A DNA stretch of 40,055 nucleotides from Cyanobacteria bacterium QS_8_64_29 (lineage in GTDB: Bacteria; Cyanobacteriota; Cyanobacteriia; Cyanobacteriales; Rubidibacteraceae): the NCBI GenBank assembly GCA_003022125.1, contig PXQH01000061.1, positions 1 through 40,055 on the forward strand, in the 5' to 3' direction. Of the stretch, positions 12,175-20,593 are shown piece by piece. Below the pieces are notes generated by a model. That model was not told where the DNA came from, searched no databases, and worked only from the letters and a program-made list of their open reading frames with translations. Numbering within the stretch: position 1 is the stretch's first letter; every line of letters starts with the position of its first letter. The position numbers were made by a program, and so were the translations under genes.

Positions 12175-13223
12175 ACTGGGGCCGGTTCGCCGCTTAGGGC
12201 AGCCGCAATCCGCTCGCGATCCAGATCGCGACCGATCAGCACCAGGCGCGTCTGGCGCGCTTCCGCCGGATCCCAGTGCCGGTCGTAGAACGACTCCAGC
12301 CGATCACCGGCACCCTGCAGCACCAAGCGCATGGGCTTGCCGGGGACGTTGACCAAGCCCTTGATGCGATAAATCTCGTGCTGCCGCACTAGCTGGCGCA
12401 GCGTTCGGATCAGCGCCTGCGGCTCAAAGCCTCGGTCGAAGCAGAACTGCACGGCGCCGATGCGGTCGTCGTGTTCGTGGTCGTCCTCGGTGTCGTGGTG
12501 GCTGGGCCGGGCTGCCAAATCCCCTTCCACGCCAGCGTTGACCCCCAGCAGGATCTCGGGATCCACCCGGCCCTGGTGGCAGGGCAGGATCTTGACCCGC
12601 TCGAGCGCCTGCTGGTGCAGCACCTCGAGCGCGCGCTGGCGGGCCTCGCCATCCACCAAGTCCGCCTTGGTCAGCAGCACCAAGTCGGCGCAGGCCAGCT
12701 GGTCGGCAAACAGTTCTTCGAGGGGCGTCTCGTGCTCCAGGTTGGGATCGGCCTGGCGCTGGCGCTCGAGCGCGCTGCGATCGCCGGCGACCGCCCCGCT
12801 CGCCACGGCCTGGCAGTCGACCACGGTAGCGACGCCATCGACAGTGGCGCCATTACGGATCTCGGGCCAGCGGAACGCTTGCACCAGCGGCTTGGGTAGC
12901 GCTAGCCCCGAGGTCTCGACAACGATGCAGTCGAGGCGATCGCGGCGCTGCAGCAGCTCGCGCATGGTGGGGAAAAACTCTTCTTGCACGGTGCAGCAGA
13001 GGCAGCCGTTGGCCAGCTCGACCACGTTCTCAGAGGCCGCTTCCGGCTCCTCGCAAATTTGGCAGTCGCGCAGCAGCTCGCCGTCGATGCCAACCTCGCC
13101 AAACTCGTTGACCAGCACCGCAATGCGCCGCCCCCCATTGTTCTGCAACAGGTGGCGGATGAGCGTGGTCTTGCCGGCGCCGAGAAAGCCGGTAATGACC
13201 GTAACCGGGATTTTGGCAGCCAT
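12171..13223 (-). CDS. cobW: CobW-type G3E-family GTPase metallochaperone
   Basis: A 350-residue P-loop GTPase thought to deliver metal, cobalt in the CobW branch, to a client enzyme such as cobaltochelatase. The P-loop is GFLGAGKTT. The metal-binding CxCC motif is present in ANGCLCCTV, a TKAD guanine-specificity motif is present, and a His/Asp-rich metal patch (SHHDTEDDHEHDD) precedes the CobW C-terminal domain (FDRGFEPQALI through RLVLIGRDLD). The ATG at 13223 follows GAGGAG. It is the last gene of a tight minus-strand series: hupE, 8 bp gap, DUF2808, 13 bp gap, cobW, all downstream of a B12 riboswitch. That context supports a cobalt or B12 role over other G3E metals. Confidence 0.9.
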   Translation of the reverse strand: MAAKIPVTVITGFLGAGKTTLIRHLLQNNGGRRIAVLVNEFGEVGIDGELLRDCQICEEPEAASENVVELANGCLCCTVQEEFFPTMRELLQRRDRLDCIVVETSGLALPKPLVQAFRWPEIRNGATVDGVATVVDCQAVASGAVAGDRSALERQRQADPNLEHETPLEELFADQLACADLVLLTKADLVDGEARQRALEVLHQQALERVKILPCHQGRVDPEILLGVNAGVEGDLAARPSHHDTEDDHEHDDRIGAVQFCFDRGFEPQALIRTLRQLVRQHEIYRIKGLVNVPGKPMRLVLQGAGDRLESFYDRHWDPAEARQTRLVLIGRDLDRERIAAALSGEPAPV

Positions 13224-13236
13224 CAGTGCGTTCTCC

Positions 13237-13779
13237 TCAAAACAGCGAACCATCCGGGCGATCGAACTGCAGCCGCCCGATGCCCAAGTACAGCCCCTGC
13301 GCGCGCTCTCCTGCCGGATAAGCCGTTACCCCAAACAGATAAATGCCGCCGCTAGTGGGGTTTTGCCGCGACCGGATGCCGACGGTGAGCGTCGTGCCGG
13401 GCGGCGCCGGTTCGTCCAGGACCAGCGACACTGCCGATCCTTCGCGCTCGACAGCCTGTAGCGGGAAGGCGCGGCCGCGATTGTTGGGAACGCCGGCAAA
13501 GGCCACTGCCTCGTCGCGGAACCGCAGGGGTTCGAGGCCCTCGCGCTGGCGGATGCGCACGCGCTGGAGCGGCTCGCCAGCATTCTCAGGCAGCCGCAGC
13601 GTGAAGTAGTAATCAACCAGCGGCGCGCCCGGTTCGTCATGGAGGGCCCGGGCCTGGCGCAGGCGCGGCGCCGCCTCAAAGGCAACCGTCCCGTCAGGCG
13701 CCTGCAGGGCGCGCACTGCTGCCGGGACAGTTCCCAGCGCGCTCAGCGAGAGCACCAGCAGCCACCCGGCACGCAGCAT
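13237..13779 (-). CDS. Exported DUF2808 protein in the B12-riboswitch operon
   Basis: A 180-residue protein of the cyanobacterial DUF2808 family, function unknown. A signal peptide (MLRAGWLLVLSLSALGTVPA) predicts export to the periplasm. The family core is visible as LVDYYFTLRLPENAGEPLQR, a TTLTVGIRSRQNP turn, and the conserved end GIYLFGVTAYPAGE and LYLGIGRLQF. It lies 8 bp after hupE and 13 bp before cobW on the same strand. It is therefore almost certainly co-transcribed with a cobalt permease and a metallochaperone under a cobalamin riboswitch. A role in periplasmic cobalt handling is an inference from that context alone. The protein shows no obvious His/Cys metal-binding cluster. Confidence 0.85.
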   Translation of the reverse strand: MLRAGWLLVLSLSALGTVPAAVRALQAPDGTVAFEAAPRLRQARALHDEPGAPLVDYYFTLRLPENAGEPLQRVRIRQREGLEPLRFRDEAVAFAGVPNNRGRAFPLQAVEREGSAVSLVLDEPAPPGTTLTVGIRSRQNPTSGGIYLFGVTAYPAGERAQGLYLGIGRLQFDRPDGSLF

Positions 13780-13787
13780 CCCGCCTT

Positions 13788-14477
13788 CTAGAGCGCGGCG
13801 CTCAAAAAGACTAGGCCAGCGGCACTGGCAGCAGCGCCCGCGTAGCGCAGCAGGGATACCCCGGCCGCGCGTTCGATGAGGCGATTGCCCACCGCCAGCG
13901 CTGCCAACGCAATCGCTAACTGCGTCAGGCTAAACCCAATCAGGTAGGCCAGCAGCGGCGCCATCTGGGCGCCGATGATGGCTTCCCCGTAGGCGTAGCC
14001 GTGGAACAAGCCAGCCAAGGCAGCCAGGCCGGCAATGACTAGGCCGTACGGCCGCCGGGGCTGGCCCGCCCGCGCCCGCACGGCCAGCAGGCCGCCAAAG
14101 ACGACTGTCGAGAGGGCAACGCCCGCTTGGGTTGCCGGCAGGGCGCCGCCGCCCAGGTGAAAGCTCGTTCCGGCGAGTGCGGCGGCCACAAACGCCAGCG
14201 GCACCACCCAGCCGCGCGTCCAACCCGTCGCAATCAGGCCGCTAAGTAGAACGAAAGCCAGGCGCTCGGGCTCGATAACGGGGTGGACCAGCCCCGAGAG
14301 CAAGCCGGGCCAAAAGCTATCGGGGGTCGTGCCGCCATAGGGGTGGTGGGCCGTTGCTTGCTGCGCAAAGCCCAACGATAGGGTCGCGGTTGCGGCCGCA
14401 ACCCCCACATCGCGCCACGTTGTACCGCGGGCACGGTTGCGATTGCGGGGCTCGAACCAAGGGGAAAGCATAGGCAT
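13788..14477 (-). CDS. hupE: HupE/UreJ-family cobalt (or nickel) permease
   Basis: An integral membrane protein of about 229 residues with roughly six to seven hydrophobic segments. The N-terminus, including ATATLSLGFAQQATA before AHHPYGGTTP, could be a cleavable signal. HupE/UreJ proteins import Ni or Co. Here the upstream cobalamin riboswitch points to cobalt. The conserved HPV is present in GLVHPVIEPERLAF, but the usual following Gly-x-Asp-His is replaced by EPER. A later histidine-containing segment, AGLFHGYAYGEA, is intact. Start codons at 14477 and 14471 are both possible. The transcript leader between riboswitch and start is about 240 nt. First gene of the hupE-DUF2808-cobW operon. Confidence 0.85.
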   Translation of the reverse strand: MPMLSPWFEPRNRNRARGTTWRDVGVAAATATLSLGFAQQATAHHPYGGTTPDSFWPGLLSGLVHPVIEPERLAFVLLSGLIATGWTRGWVVPLAFVAAALAGTSFHLGGGALPATQAGVALSTVVFGGLLAVRARAGQPRRPYGLVIAGLAALAGLFHGYAYGEAIIGAQMAPLLAYLIGFSLTQLAIALAALAVGNRLIERAAGVSLLRYAGAAASAAGLVFLSAAL

Positions 14478-14627
14478 GTTGGGGCGTATCGCGCTGGGCG
14501 CGTTGTTGCGACAATTAAGCTGTCGATCGAGCGTCGGCCTCCCGCCCGCCAAGCGGTTGCTGGGCCAGCGTTGCCTCACGCCGTTGCGGGGCAGCGATCG
14601 CGGCGCAACAGGCAGCTCGGCAGGCGC

Positions 14628-14693
14628 TCAGGCAGCGGTTGCGGCGGGCCAGCTCGCGCGCGCTAGGGGATTCAAAAAGCGTTCGAACGCCAT
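14628..14693 (-). CDS. Possible 21-codon leader ORF between riboswitch and hupE
   Basis: A short frame (MAFERFLNPLARASWPAATAA) starts at an ATG preceded by GAGG with normal spacing. It lies about 30 nt past the last conserved riboswitch element and 150 nt before hupE. It could be a leader peptide through which the riboswitch controls translation. Chance occurrence is quite possible, and there is no homology evidence. Confidence 0.2.
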   Translation of the reverse strand: MAFERFLNPLARASWPAATAA

Positions 14694-14719
14694 CCGTACC
14701 TCGCAGATGCAGCTTGCGT

Positions 14720-14865
14720 TGTTCTGCCGGCGGGCATTCTGGCTTAGCGGCCCTTGGGCCCCATCACAGCTGCGGGACAGCGCCGGCCTCGCACCGGCCT
14801 TTCCCCGTTACTTCCGATGGCTGCTCCCCATCGGAACCGGCAAGGTAGCCTCTAACCCTATCACA
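14720..14865 (-). promoter_or_regulatory. Cobalamin (AdoCbl) riboswitch
   Basis: Read on the minus strand, this region contains the consensus order of a B12 aptamer. A 5' GGTTCCGATGGGGAGC hairpin pairs with GCCATCGGAAG. Next come ACGGGGAAAGGCCGGTGCGA, then GCCGGCGCTGTCCCGCAGCT and GTGATGGGGC, and finally AAGCCAGAATGCCCGCC. These correspond to the invariant GGGAA, CGGTGCGA, the B12 box GCCGGCGCTG(T)CCCGCA, CTGTGA and AAGCCAG elements. High cobalamin would be expected to repress the downstream hupE-DUF2808-cobW operon. The expression platform was not resolved; no clear intrinsic terminator follows within the leader. Confidence 0.92.
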
Positions 14866-15127
14866 CGCGATCGCCACCGGGCGCACTGCAGCGAGCGACC
14901 CCCATGCCAGTCGGCATGGGGCAAGGACAGCGATTGCGCGGCAGTTAGCGCGTCAGGAGGGCTGCGATTCGGGCGGGGCGATCACGCGGTCGATGCCCTG
15001 CTGGCTTCAACAACACTGCAGCAGGAATCCCCGATTCAAATCTCTGATTGAATTGCGGGAGGAATGTTGCAAGACACAGCGACAGTCTTCACGCTACGCC
15101 AGAAAACGATCGCCTATTGAAAACTGG
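14866..15127. other. Intergenic region with one strong hairpin
   Basis: The region upstream of the riboswitch carries its presumed promoter. It also has a perfect 9-bp hairpin, CCCCATGCC (14900-14908), loop AGTC, GGCATGGGG (14913-14921). Because a tnpB remnant follows on the plus strand, the hairpin could be a surviving subterminal palindrome of an IS200/IS605-type element, but it could equally be unrelated. I see no gene here. Confidence 0.4.
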
Positions 15128-15433
15128 ATGGCTGAACCCCAGACTATAACGGTCGCCTGCAAGTTGAAGGCCAGCAAGGAAGCTGCATGGGAGATTGACG
15201 ATACCCTCTCGACCTTTAATACCAATTCTCGTGGCTTGTGCACTAGATTCCGATCTCCGGAACTACCTCAATATGGGAGTCATGTTGTTTAGCAAGCGTG
15301 CATCCGCTGCTCAAATTGGTATAACTCGGCTTGCGAGTGGGCAAACCAGAATGTGCCGCCCAAGCTGGCTAACAAGACCGCGATGCAGTCGTTTGTCTAT
15401 CAGCAAGTGCGGGCAATGCAGCTTTTGCTATAA
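15128..15433 (+). pseudogene. N-terminal remnant of an IS200/IS605 tnpB (OrfB) gene
   Basis: The ATG at 15128 opens a typical cyanobacterial TnpB beginning: TITVACKLKASKEAAWEIDD, then TLSTF. A 102-bp element interrupts it after codon 30. On the other side the frame resumes at 15325 as SACEWANQNVPPKLANKTAM, then QSFVYQQVRAM, ending in a TAA at 15431-15433. TnpB is an RNA-guided endonuclease associated with IS605-type transposons. Only about 70 of roughly 400 codons survive, with none of the RuvC catalytic residues. No tnpA is visible. Confidence 0.8.
15220..15321. mobile_element. 102-bp MITE-like element inserted in the tnpB remnant
   Basis: The element begins TACCAATT and ends AATTGGTA, perfect 8-bp terminal inverted repeats. 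It is flanked by TAA on both sides (15217-15219 and 15322-15324), a likely 3-bp target duplication; a TA duplication is an alternative reading of the same edges. Excising the element plus one TAA restores the TnpB frame exactly. It is too short to encode a transposase, so it must have been mobilised in trans by an unidentified element with the same ends. Confidence 0.75.
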
Positions 15434-15475
15434 AGCAATGTCAAGCCTGGCTGGCCGCGATCGGCTAGCAGGCAA

Positions 15476-16471
<996 letters not shown>

Positions 16472-16494
16472 CTATCTAGGATCGCATTTGTCGC

Positions 16495-17604
16495 TCAAGC
16501 GGCGGCTGTCGCGGTGCCGATCACCTCGCGAATGGCCTGCGCCGTTGCCGGTGCGAGCAGCACGCCGTTGCGGTAGTGCCCGGCAGCCACCCAAACGTTG
16601 CGATAGCCGGGGAGCGCTTCAATGATGGGGGCCGCGCGCCCTTCCGGGCGGGGCCGCCGACCCCACCAGTGCTGCCGGATCTCGGCCTCTGCCAGGGCCG
16701 GACAGAAGCCGAGCGCCGCCTGCCAGAGCTGCTCGAGTTGGGCCGGATTGGGGCTAACCTCGCCGGCAGCATCGGGAAACTCCACCGTGGCCCCCACCCA
16801 ATACTCGCGCCCGCCCAGCGGGATCAGGTGCACGTCGCCGCCGGTAATGGCGGGTTGAAAGGCCGGATCGCCGAGCGTTTGGGGCAGCCGAACGCGCAGG
16901 GCTTGCCCCAGCACGGGGCGCAAATCTGGTGGCGGTGCCAGCGAGGCGGCCAGGGAAGCGGTTCCCAACCCGGCCGCCAGCACCAGCCAGTCGAAGCGCC
17001 AGCGGCCGGCGGTGGTGTGAAGGTATTGGCCGGCGCGCTGGTTGCCCCGCTCGCTAGCCTCAATAGACTCGACCGCCATTCCCCATTGGCAAGCGGCACC
17101 GTTGACTTGCGCGCCGGCCACCAGTGCCTGGGTGAGCGCGCTCGGATCCAGCTGCCGGTCGCAGGGCGAGTGAACTGCACCGGTAACGTCAGGACCGGCG
17201 GCATGCGGGCAGCGCGCCTGCAACTGCTGGCGGTCCCACAGCTCGAGCGGCCAGCCCTGGCGGCTTCGCGTGGCAGCCAGCTGCTGCCAAGGCTCGGGGT
17301 CGTCGCCGCTCAAGCGCAGTTGGAGCAGACCTTGGCGGTTGTAGGGAATGGTGCGGCCCGTGAGGGTCTCCAGTTCCGGAATGAGGGTCTCATAGCGCCG
17401 CAGGCTGGCCTCGCGCAAGCGCCACGCCCGACCGCGCGTCTTGCCGCTAATGGCCCCCAATAACAGCCCCAGGGCCGCTCCCGTAGCGCCTGTTGCCGGT
17501 TGCTGCGCGTCGAACAGGGTGACGTTGAGGTGCGGTTCCCGGCTCAGCTCGTAGGCGATCACGGCGCCAACGGCACCAGCTCCGACAACCGCGACCTCAC
17601 TCAT
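16495..17604 (-). CDS. thiO: Glycine oxidase ThiO (FAD-dependent)
   Basis: Oxidises glycine to the imine used in assembling the thiazole ring of thiamine. The 369-residue protein has an N-terminal dinucleotide-binding motif VAVVGAGAVGAVIAYELSRE, a TGATGAALG segment, LVLAAGLGT, and the C-terminal FAD-site signature VWVAAGHYRNGVLLAPATA typical of ThiO/DadA-type oxidases. In several cyanobacteria ThiO is fused to ThiG; here it is a stand-alone protein and thiG is not in the window. Its ATG overlaps the psbQ stop by four bases (17601-17604), so translation of the two is probably coupled. Confidence 0.88.
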   Translation of the reverse strand: MSEVAVVGAGAVGAVIAYELSREPHLNVTLFDAQQPATGATGAALGLLLGAISGKTRGRAWRLREASLRRYETLIPELETLTGRTIPYNRQGLLQLRLSGDDPEPWQQLAATRSRQGWPLELWDRQQLQARCPHAAGPDVTGAVHSPCDRQLDPSALTQALVAGAQVNGAACQWGMAVESIEASERGNQRAGQYLHTTAGRWRFDWLVLAAGLGTASLAASLAPPPDLRPVLGQALRVRLPQTLGDPAFQPAITGGDVHLIPLGGREYWVGATVEFPDAAGEVSPNPAQLEQLWQAALGFCPALAEAEIRQHWWGRRPRPEGRAAPIIEALPGYRNVWVAAGHYRNGVLLAPATAQAIREVIGTATAAA

Positions 17605-18059
17605 GCCGCTTCGTCCGGTTGCGGAACCAGATCGAGAAAGCCCTCAAGGGCTTGCTCGGCTCGCCCGTAGTTGGTGACGGCGCTGCCGCGATCGGCTGAC
17701 TTGGCAGCAGCATCGATGCGCTCGAGATCGTCAAAGACCCGATCAGCGAGCTCTTCAGCCTGCTCGCGATCGCGCGGGAGCAGCTGGCGCGTTATGTAGG
17801 TCATGTCACGGCGCAGCTTGCCCAAGGGCCCGTGAATGAGCGACTCCACATCCGACCAGCGCCGCGCTTCAATGGCCTCCTCCAGCTCGGGCAGCCGCTC
17901 CCGCGCCTGCTGCACGGGCTGCAAACGGGTCTGGATTTGGGCGATTTGCTCGTTGCTGTAGGTCGCCGTTTCCTTCTCGCTGGGCGCGCCGCAACCAACC
18001 AGGCCGAGGGTGACGGCAGCGGCCAGCAGCAATGAAACAAGCGGACGCAAGCGTCTCAT
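17601..18059 (-). CDS. psbQ: CyanoQ, PsbQ-like lipoprotein of photosystem II
   Basis: A 152-residue lumenal lipoprotein that stabilises the oxygen-evolving side of photosystem II. The signal sequence ends in the lipobox LVGC (VSLLLAAAVTLGLVGC), so the mature protein starts at a lipidated cysteine. The rest is a four-helix bundle with the conserved CyanoQ segments YSNEQIAQIQ, LPELEEAIEARRWSDVESLI followed by HGPLGKLR, and ERIDAAAKSADRGSAVTNY. The start at 18059 gives the correct signal peptide and follows GAGGTGAGGG. It overlaps thiO by four bases and is preceded 77 bp upstream by a hydrolase-fold gene. Confidence 0.92.
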   Translation of the reverse strand: MRRLRPLVSLLLAAAVTLGLVGCGAPSEKETATYSNEQIAQIQTRLQPVQQARERLPELEEAIEARRWSDVESLIHGPLGKLRRDMTYITRQLLPRDREQAEELADRVFDDLERIDAAAKSADRGSAVTNYGRAEQALEGFLDLVPQPDEAA

Positions 18060-18136
18060 AACCCAAGCCCTCACCTCTGACGAGCTCTTCCATCGTTCCA
18101 CCATCAGGATACTGATTTGCCGGCACCCCGCAGATG

Positions 18137-18982
18137 CTAGAGCGACTTGCGCCGCAAAAAAGTGCCCAGATGCGGATCGATTTCGGGCGACCAGTGCTCT
18201 TGCGGGTAGTGTTGGGCGCGCTCGAGCTCGACCAGATCGATATTGGGCGCAGCTGCCAGTTGCTGGGCCCGCTGAGGGCTCAACCAGGGATCGGCACTGC
18301 CCCAAACCAGCAGCGTCTGCTTTTTCCAGTTCGGCCAGCCGGCCTCAAGTTCAGCCATGGCCTGACCCAAGTTGAGGTTTTTGATGGCTGCCCCCAGCGC
18401 GCGTCCGGCATCGGAGCTTTGCAGGAACGGTTGGCGGTAGGCAGCCAAGTTGGCTTCGGCAATGCGGTAGCCGCTGCCGCCCTCCAAGGTCCGATCAACC
18501 AGCAGCGGATCCTGGGTCAACATCTCGCCCACCAAGGGCCAGCCCCAACGCCGCATCTTCCAGGGCAGCTTTGAGCCGGCGGCAAGCGGCGCATTGAGCA
18601 CCACCAAGCGCTCGATGCGCTCAGGGTGCCGAAACGCGTACTGCACCCCCACTGACCCCAAAAACCCCTGAACCACTAGCGAGAACCGCTCCAGGCCCAA
18701 GGCGTCCCGAAAGCCCTCCAGTGCCTCCACGTACGCGTCGGGCGTGTAGGCAAAGCTCCGCCGGTCCGGCTTGCTAGAGAAGCCAAAGCCAATCCAGTCG
18801 GGGGCAATGGCGCGGAAGCCGCGCTTGGCCAAGCGGGGCAGCAGATCGCCCCAAATCAGGCTCTGGGCGGGCAACCCGTGCAGCAGCAGGATGGGCGACC
18901 GCTCGCCGGCGCCGCGCGGGTTGACCTCCCGATAGAACCAAACCAGCGCCCCCAGTTGGAGCGTTCCTTCGCGCTCGGCCAC
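18137..18982 (-). CDS. Alpha/beta-hydrolase-fold protein without the usual nucleophile
   Basis: A 281-residue alpha/beta-hydrolase fold resembling haloalkane dehalogenases and related cyanobacterial proteins. The oxyanion segment LLLHGLPAQSLIW and the loop DWIGFGFSSKPD are present. At the nucleophile elbow, where dehalogenases have VVQDWGG, the sequence is VVQGFLG (residues 103-109) with glycine at the nucleophile position. An acid candidate (WGSADPWLSP) and histidine candidate (ERAQHYPQEHWSPEI) remain. It may therefore be a binding protein or use another residue, S110 being adjacent. Its substrate is unknown. It lies just upstream of psbQ on the same strand. Confidence 0.82.
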   Translation of the reverse strand: MAEREGTLQLGALVWFYREVNPRGAGERSPILLLHGLPAQSLIWGDLLPRLAKRGFRAIAPDWIGFGFSSKPDRRSFAYTPDAYVEALEGFRDALGLERFSLVVQGFLGSVGVQYAFRHPERIERLVVLNAPLAAGSKLPWKMRRWGWPLVGEMLTQDPLLVDRTLEGGSGYRIAEANLAAYRQPFLQSSDAGRALGAAIKNLNLGQAMAELEAGWPNWKKQTLLVWGSADPWLSPQRAQQLAAAPNIDLVELERAQHYPQEHWSPEIDPHLGTFLRRKSL

Positions 18983-19061
18983 AGCTTCTGCTCGCGTTCG
19001 GCGTTACTAACTAGCGAGCCTAGCGAGCGATGGGCTGCGGTACAAGGCCCCTAGAGGGCCG

Positions 19062-19484
19062 TCACTGGCGCGGCGAGCAGTGCTCCCGGGCCTGGCATCC
19101 CACTGGATAGGCCGAGCGGTAGGTTCGCTCTCGCTGCCCGAACCAGGCGTAGCGGCGATCGCGGATTTGGGCGTAAGCGCGATCGCCCCAGCGTTTGAGG
19201 CCCGGTACGGCCAGATAGGCCGCGACGGCCTCGCGCGCCAGCGGCAGCTGTTGGGCGATGAGCTCGGCAGCCTCGCTGCCCTGCCAGCGGCGCTCGGGGG
19301 CCTGGGCATCAATGGCAACCATGCCCAGGGCGCACGCCTGCGGCGAGACGTCCCAAGCTTGCAACGCCCGCTCATCCTGCATGGGCGTATAGTCGAACTG
19401 CCGGCCGCGATCAAGCGCCTCCAGCAGGCAAACCAAGCTAACGCACAGGTTGCAATCGCCGTCGTAGATCAGGTGGTAGGGCAT
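19062..19484 (-). CDS. DCC-family (DUF393) putative thiol-disulfide protein
   Basis: A 140-residue protein with the family's name-giving N-terminal motif YDGDCNLC, a redox-type CxxC-like pair preceded by Asp. It also carries the typical later segments ALGMVAIDA and ARDRRYAWFG-like (RDRRYAWFGQR). DCC proteins are predicted thioredoxin-like oxidoreductases, but their partners are not known. The ATG at 19484 lies at the start of the first beta strand. It is divergent from pyrB. A small GGCCC/GGGCC hairpin at 19046-19060 follows its stop codon. Confidence 0.85.
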   Translation of the reverse strand: MPYHLIYDGDCNLCVSLVCLLEALDRGRQFDYTPMQDERALQAWDVSPQACALGMVAIDAQAPERRWQGSEAAELIAQQLPLAREAVAAYLAVPGLKRWGDRAYAQIRDRRYAWFGQRERTYRSAYPVGCQAREHCSPRQ

Positions 19485-19592
19485 GGGGCACGGCCGCGCT
19501 GGTTGCCTCTATCGTAGCGGCGGCTGCTGGCGCGGCGGCGCGGCATCTAGTAAGGTGCAGGCGATGCGCGCAGCCGCCCTTATCCGTCCGCC

Positions 19593-20567
19593 ATGCGGCG
19601 CCACCTTCTATCGCTAGCCGATTGCGAGCCGGCCGAGTACGAGACTCTGCTGCAAACCGCGGATCGGTTCCGCGATGTCCTCGCCGGCCGGACCAAAAAA
19701 GTGCCGGCCCTACAGGGCCAAATGGTGGCCAATCTGTTTTTTGAGCCCTCAACGCGCACGCGCAGCAGCTTCGAGCTGGCCGCCAAGCGCCTCTCGGCCG
19801 AGGTCCTCAACCTGGCAGCCGGCAGTTCCTCGCTCAGCAAAGGCGAAACCATTTTGGACACGGCCCAGACGTATCAGGCCATGGGAACCGACATTATGGC
19901 GGTCCGGCACCAACAGGCTGGGGTGCCCGCCGCGATCGCCGCCGAGATGGATCGCCTCGATTGGGAGGTGGGCATTATCAATGCCGGTGACGGCCAGCAC
20001 GAGCACCCGTCTCAGGCCCTGCTGGATCTGTTCGCGCTCTACTGCCATTTGGCCCCACCCTCACCGCGACAGTTTTTGGCCGGCAAAAAAATCGCCATTG
20101 TGGGCGACATTCTGCACTCGCGCGTGGCGCGCTCGAACGTTTACAGCGCGCTCGCCATGGGGGCTGAGGTTAGCTTGGCCGGACCGCCCACACTCCTACC
20201 GAGCTACCTGGAGCGCTTGGTCGATAGCGAACGGCTCTCGCTGCACTGGTCGCTGGCGCCAGCCCTGGAAGGGGCCAACTTTGTCATGGCGCTGCGCTTG
20301 CAGCAGGAACGGATGGCGCAGCAGCTCGTGCCCAGCTTGCAGGCCTACCACCGCGACTACGGCCTCACGCGCGAGCGCTTGCAACGCTGCCACCCCGAGC
20401 TCCGACTGCTGCATCCGGGGCCGGTCAATCGGGGCGTCGAGCTCGAATCAGCGCTGGTTGACGACCCGCAACTGAGCCTAATTGCGCAACAAGTCAGCGC
20501 CGGCCTGGCAACGCGCATGGCGCTGCTGTACTTGATTGGCGATCACGGCGGGGGCGCGGCAGAATGA
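19593..20567 (+). CDS. pyrB: Aspartate carbamoyltransferase catalytic subunit
   Basis: Makes N-carbamoyl-aspartate, the first committed step of pyrimidine synthesis. The 324-residue protein has the carbamoyl-phosphate motif [19 protein letters not shown], the [11 protein letters not shown] loop, [28 protein letters not shown], and the aspartate-site HPGPVNRG. The ATG at 19593 has no clear Shine-Dalgarno. moaE starts 26 bp downstream, so the two may be co-transcribed. Confidence 0.96.
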   Translation: MRRHLLSLADCEPAEYETLLQTADRFRDVLAGRTKKVPALQGQMVANLFFEPSTRTRSSFELAAKRLSAEVLNLAAGSSSLSKGETILDTAQTYQAMGTDIMAVRHQQAGVPAAIAAEMDRLDWEVGIINAGDGQHEHPSQALLDLFALYCHLAPPSPRQFLAGKKIAIVGDILHSRVARSNVYSALAMGAEVSLAGPPTLLPSYLERLVDSERLSLHWSLAPALEGANFVMALRLQQERMAQQLVPSLQAYHRDYGLTRERLQRCHPELRLLHPGPVNRGVELESALVDDPQLSLIAQQVSAGLATRMALLYLIGDHGGGAAE

Positions 20568-20593
20568 GCGGCTGATCGGCTCGGGAGTGCCCT

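Noticed and set aside
14900-14921. Hairpin as an intrinsic terminator
   Set aside because: No gene ends next to it on either strand and no T-tract follows. It is described as a hairpin of unknown role.
14720-15475. A tRNA or other structured RNA gene beyond the riboswitch
   Set aside because: I looked for a T-arm GGTTCGAATCC-type sequence and a cloverleaf and found none; only the B12 aptamer is supported.
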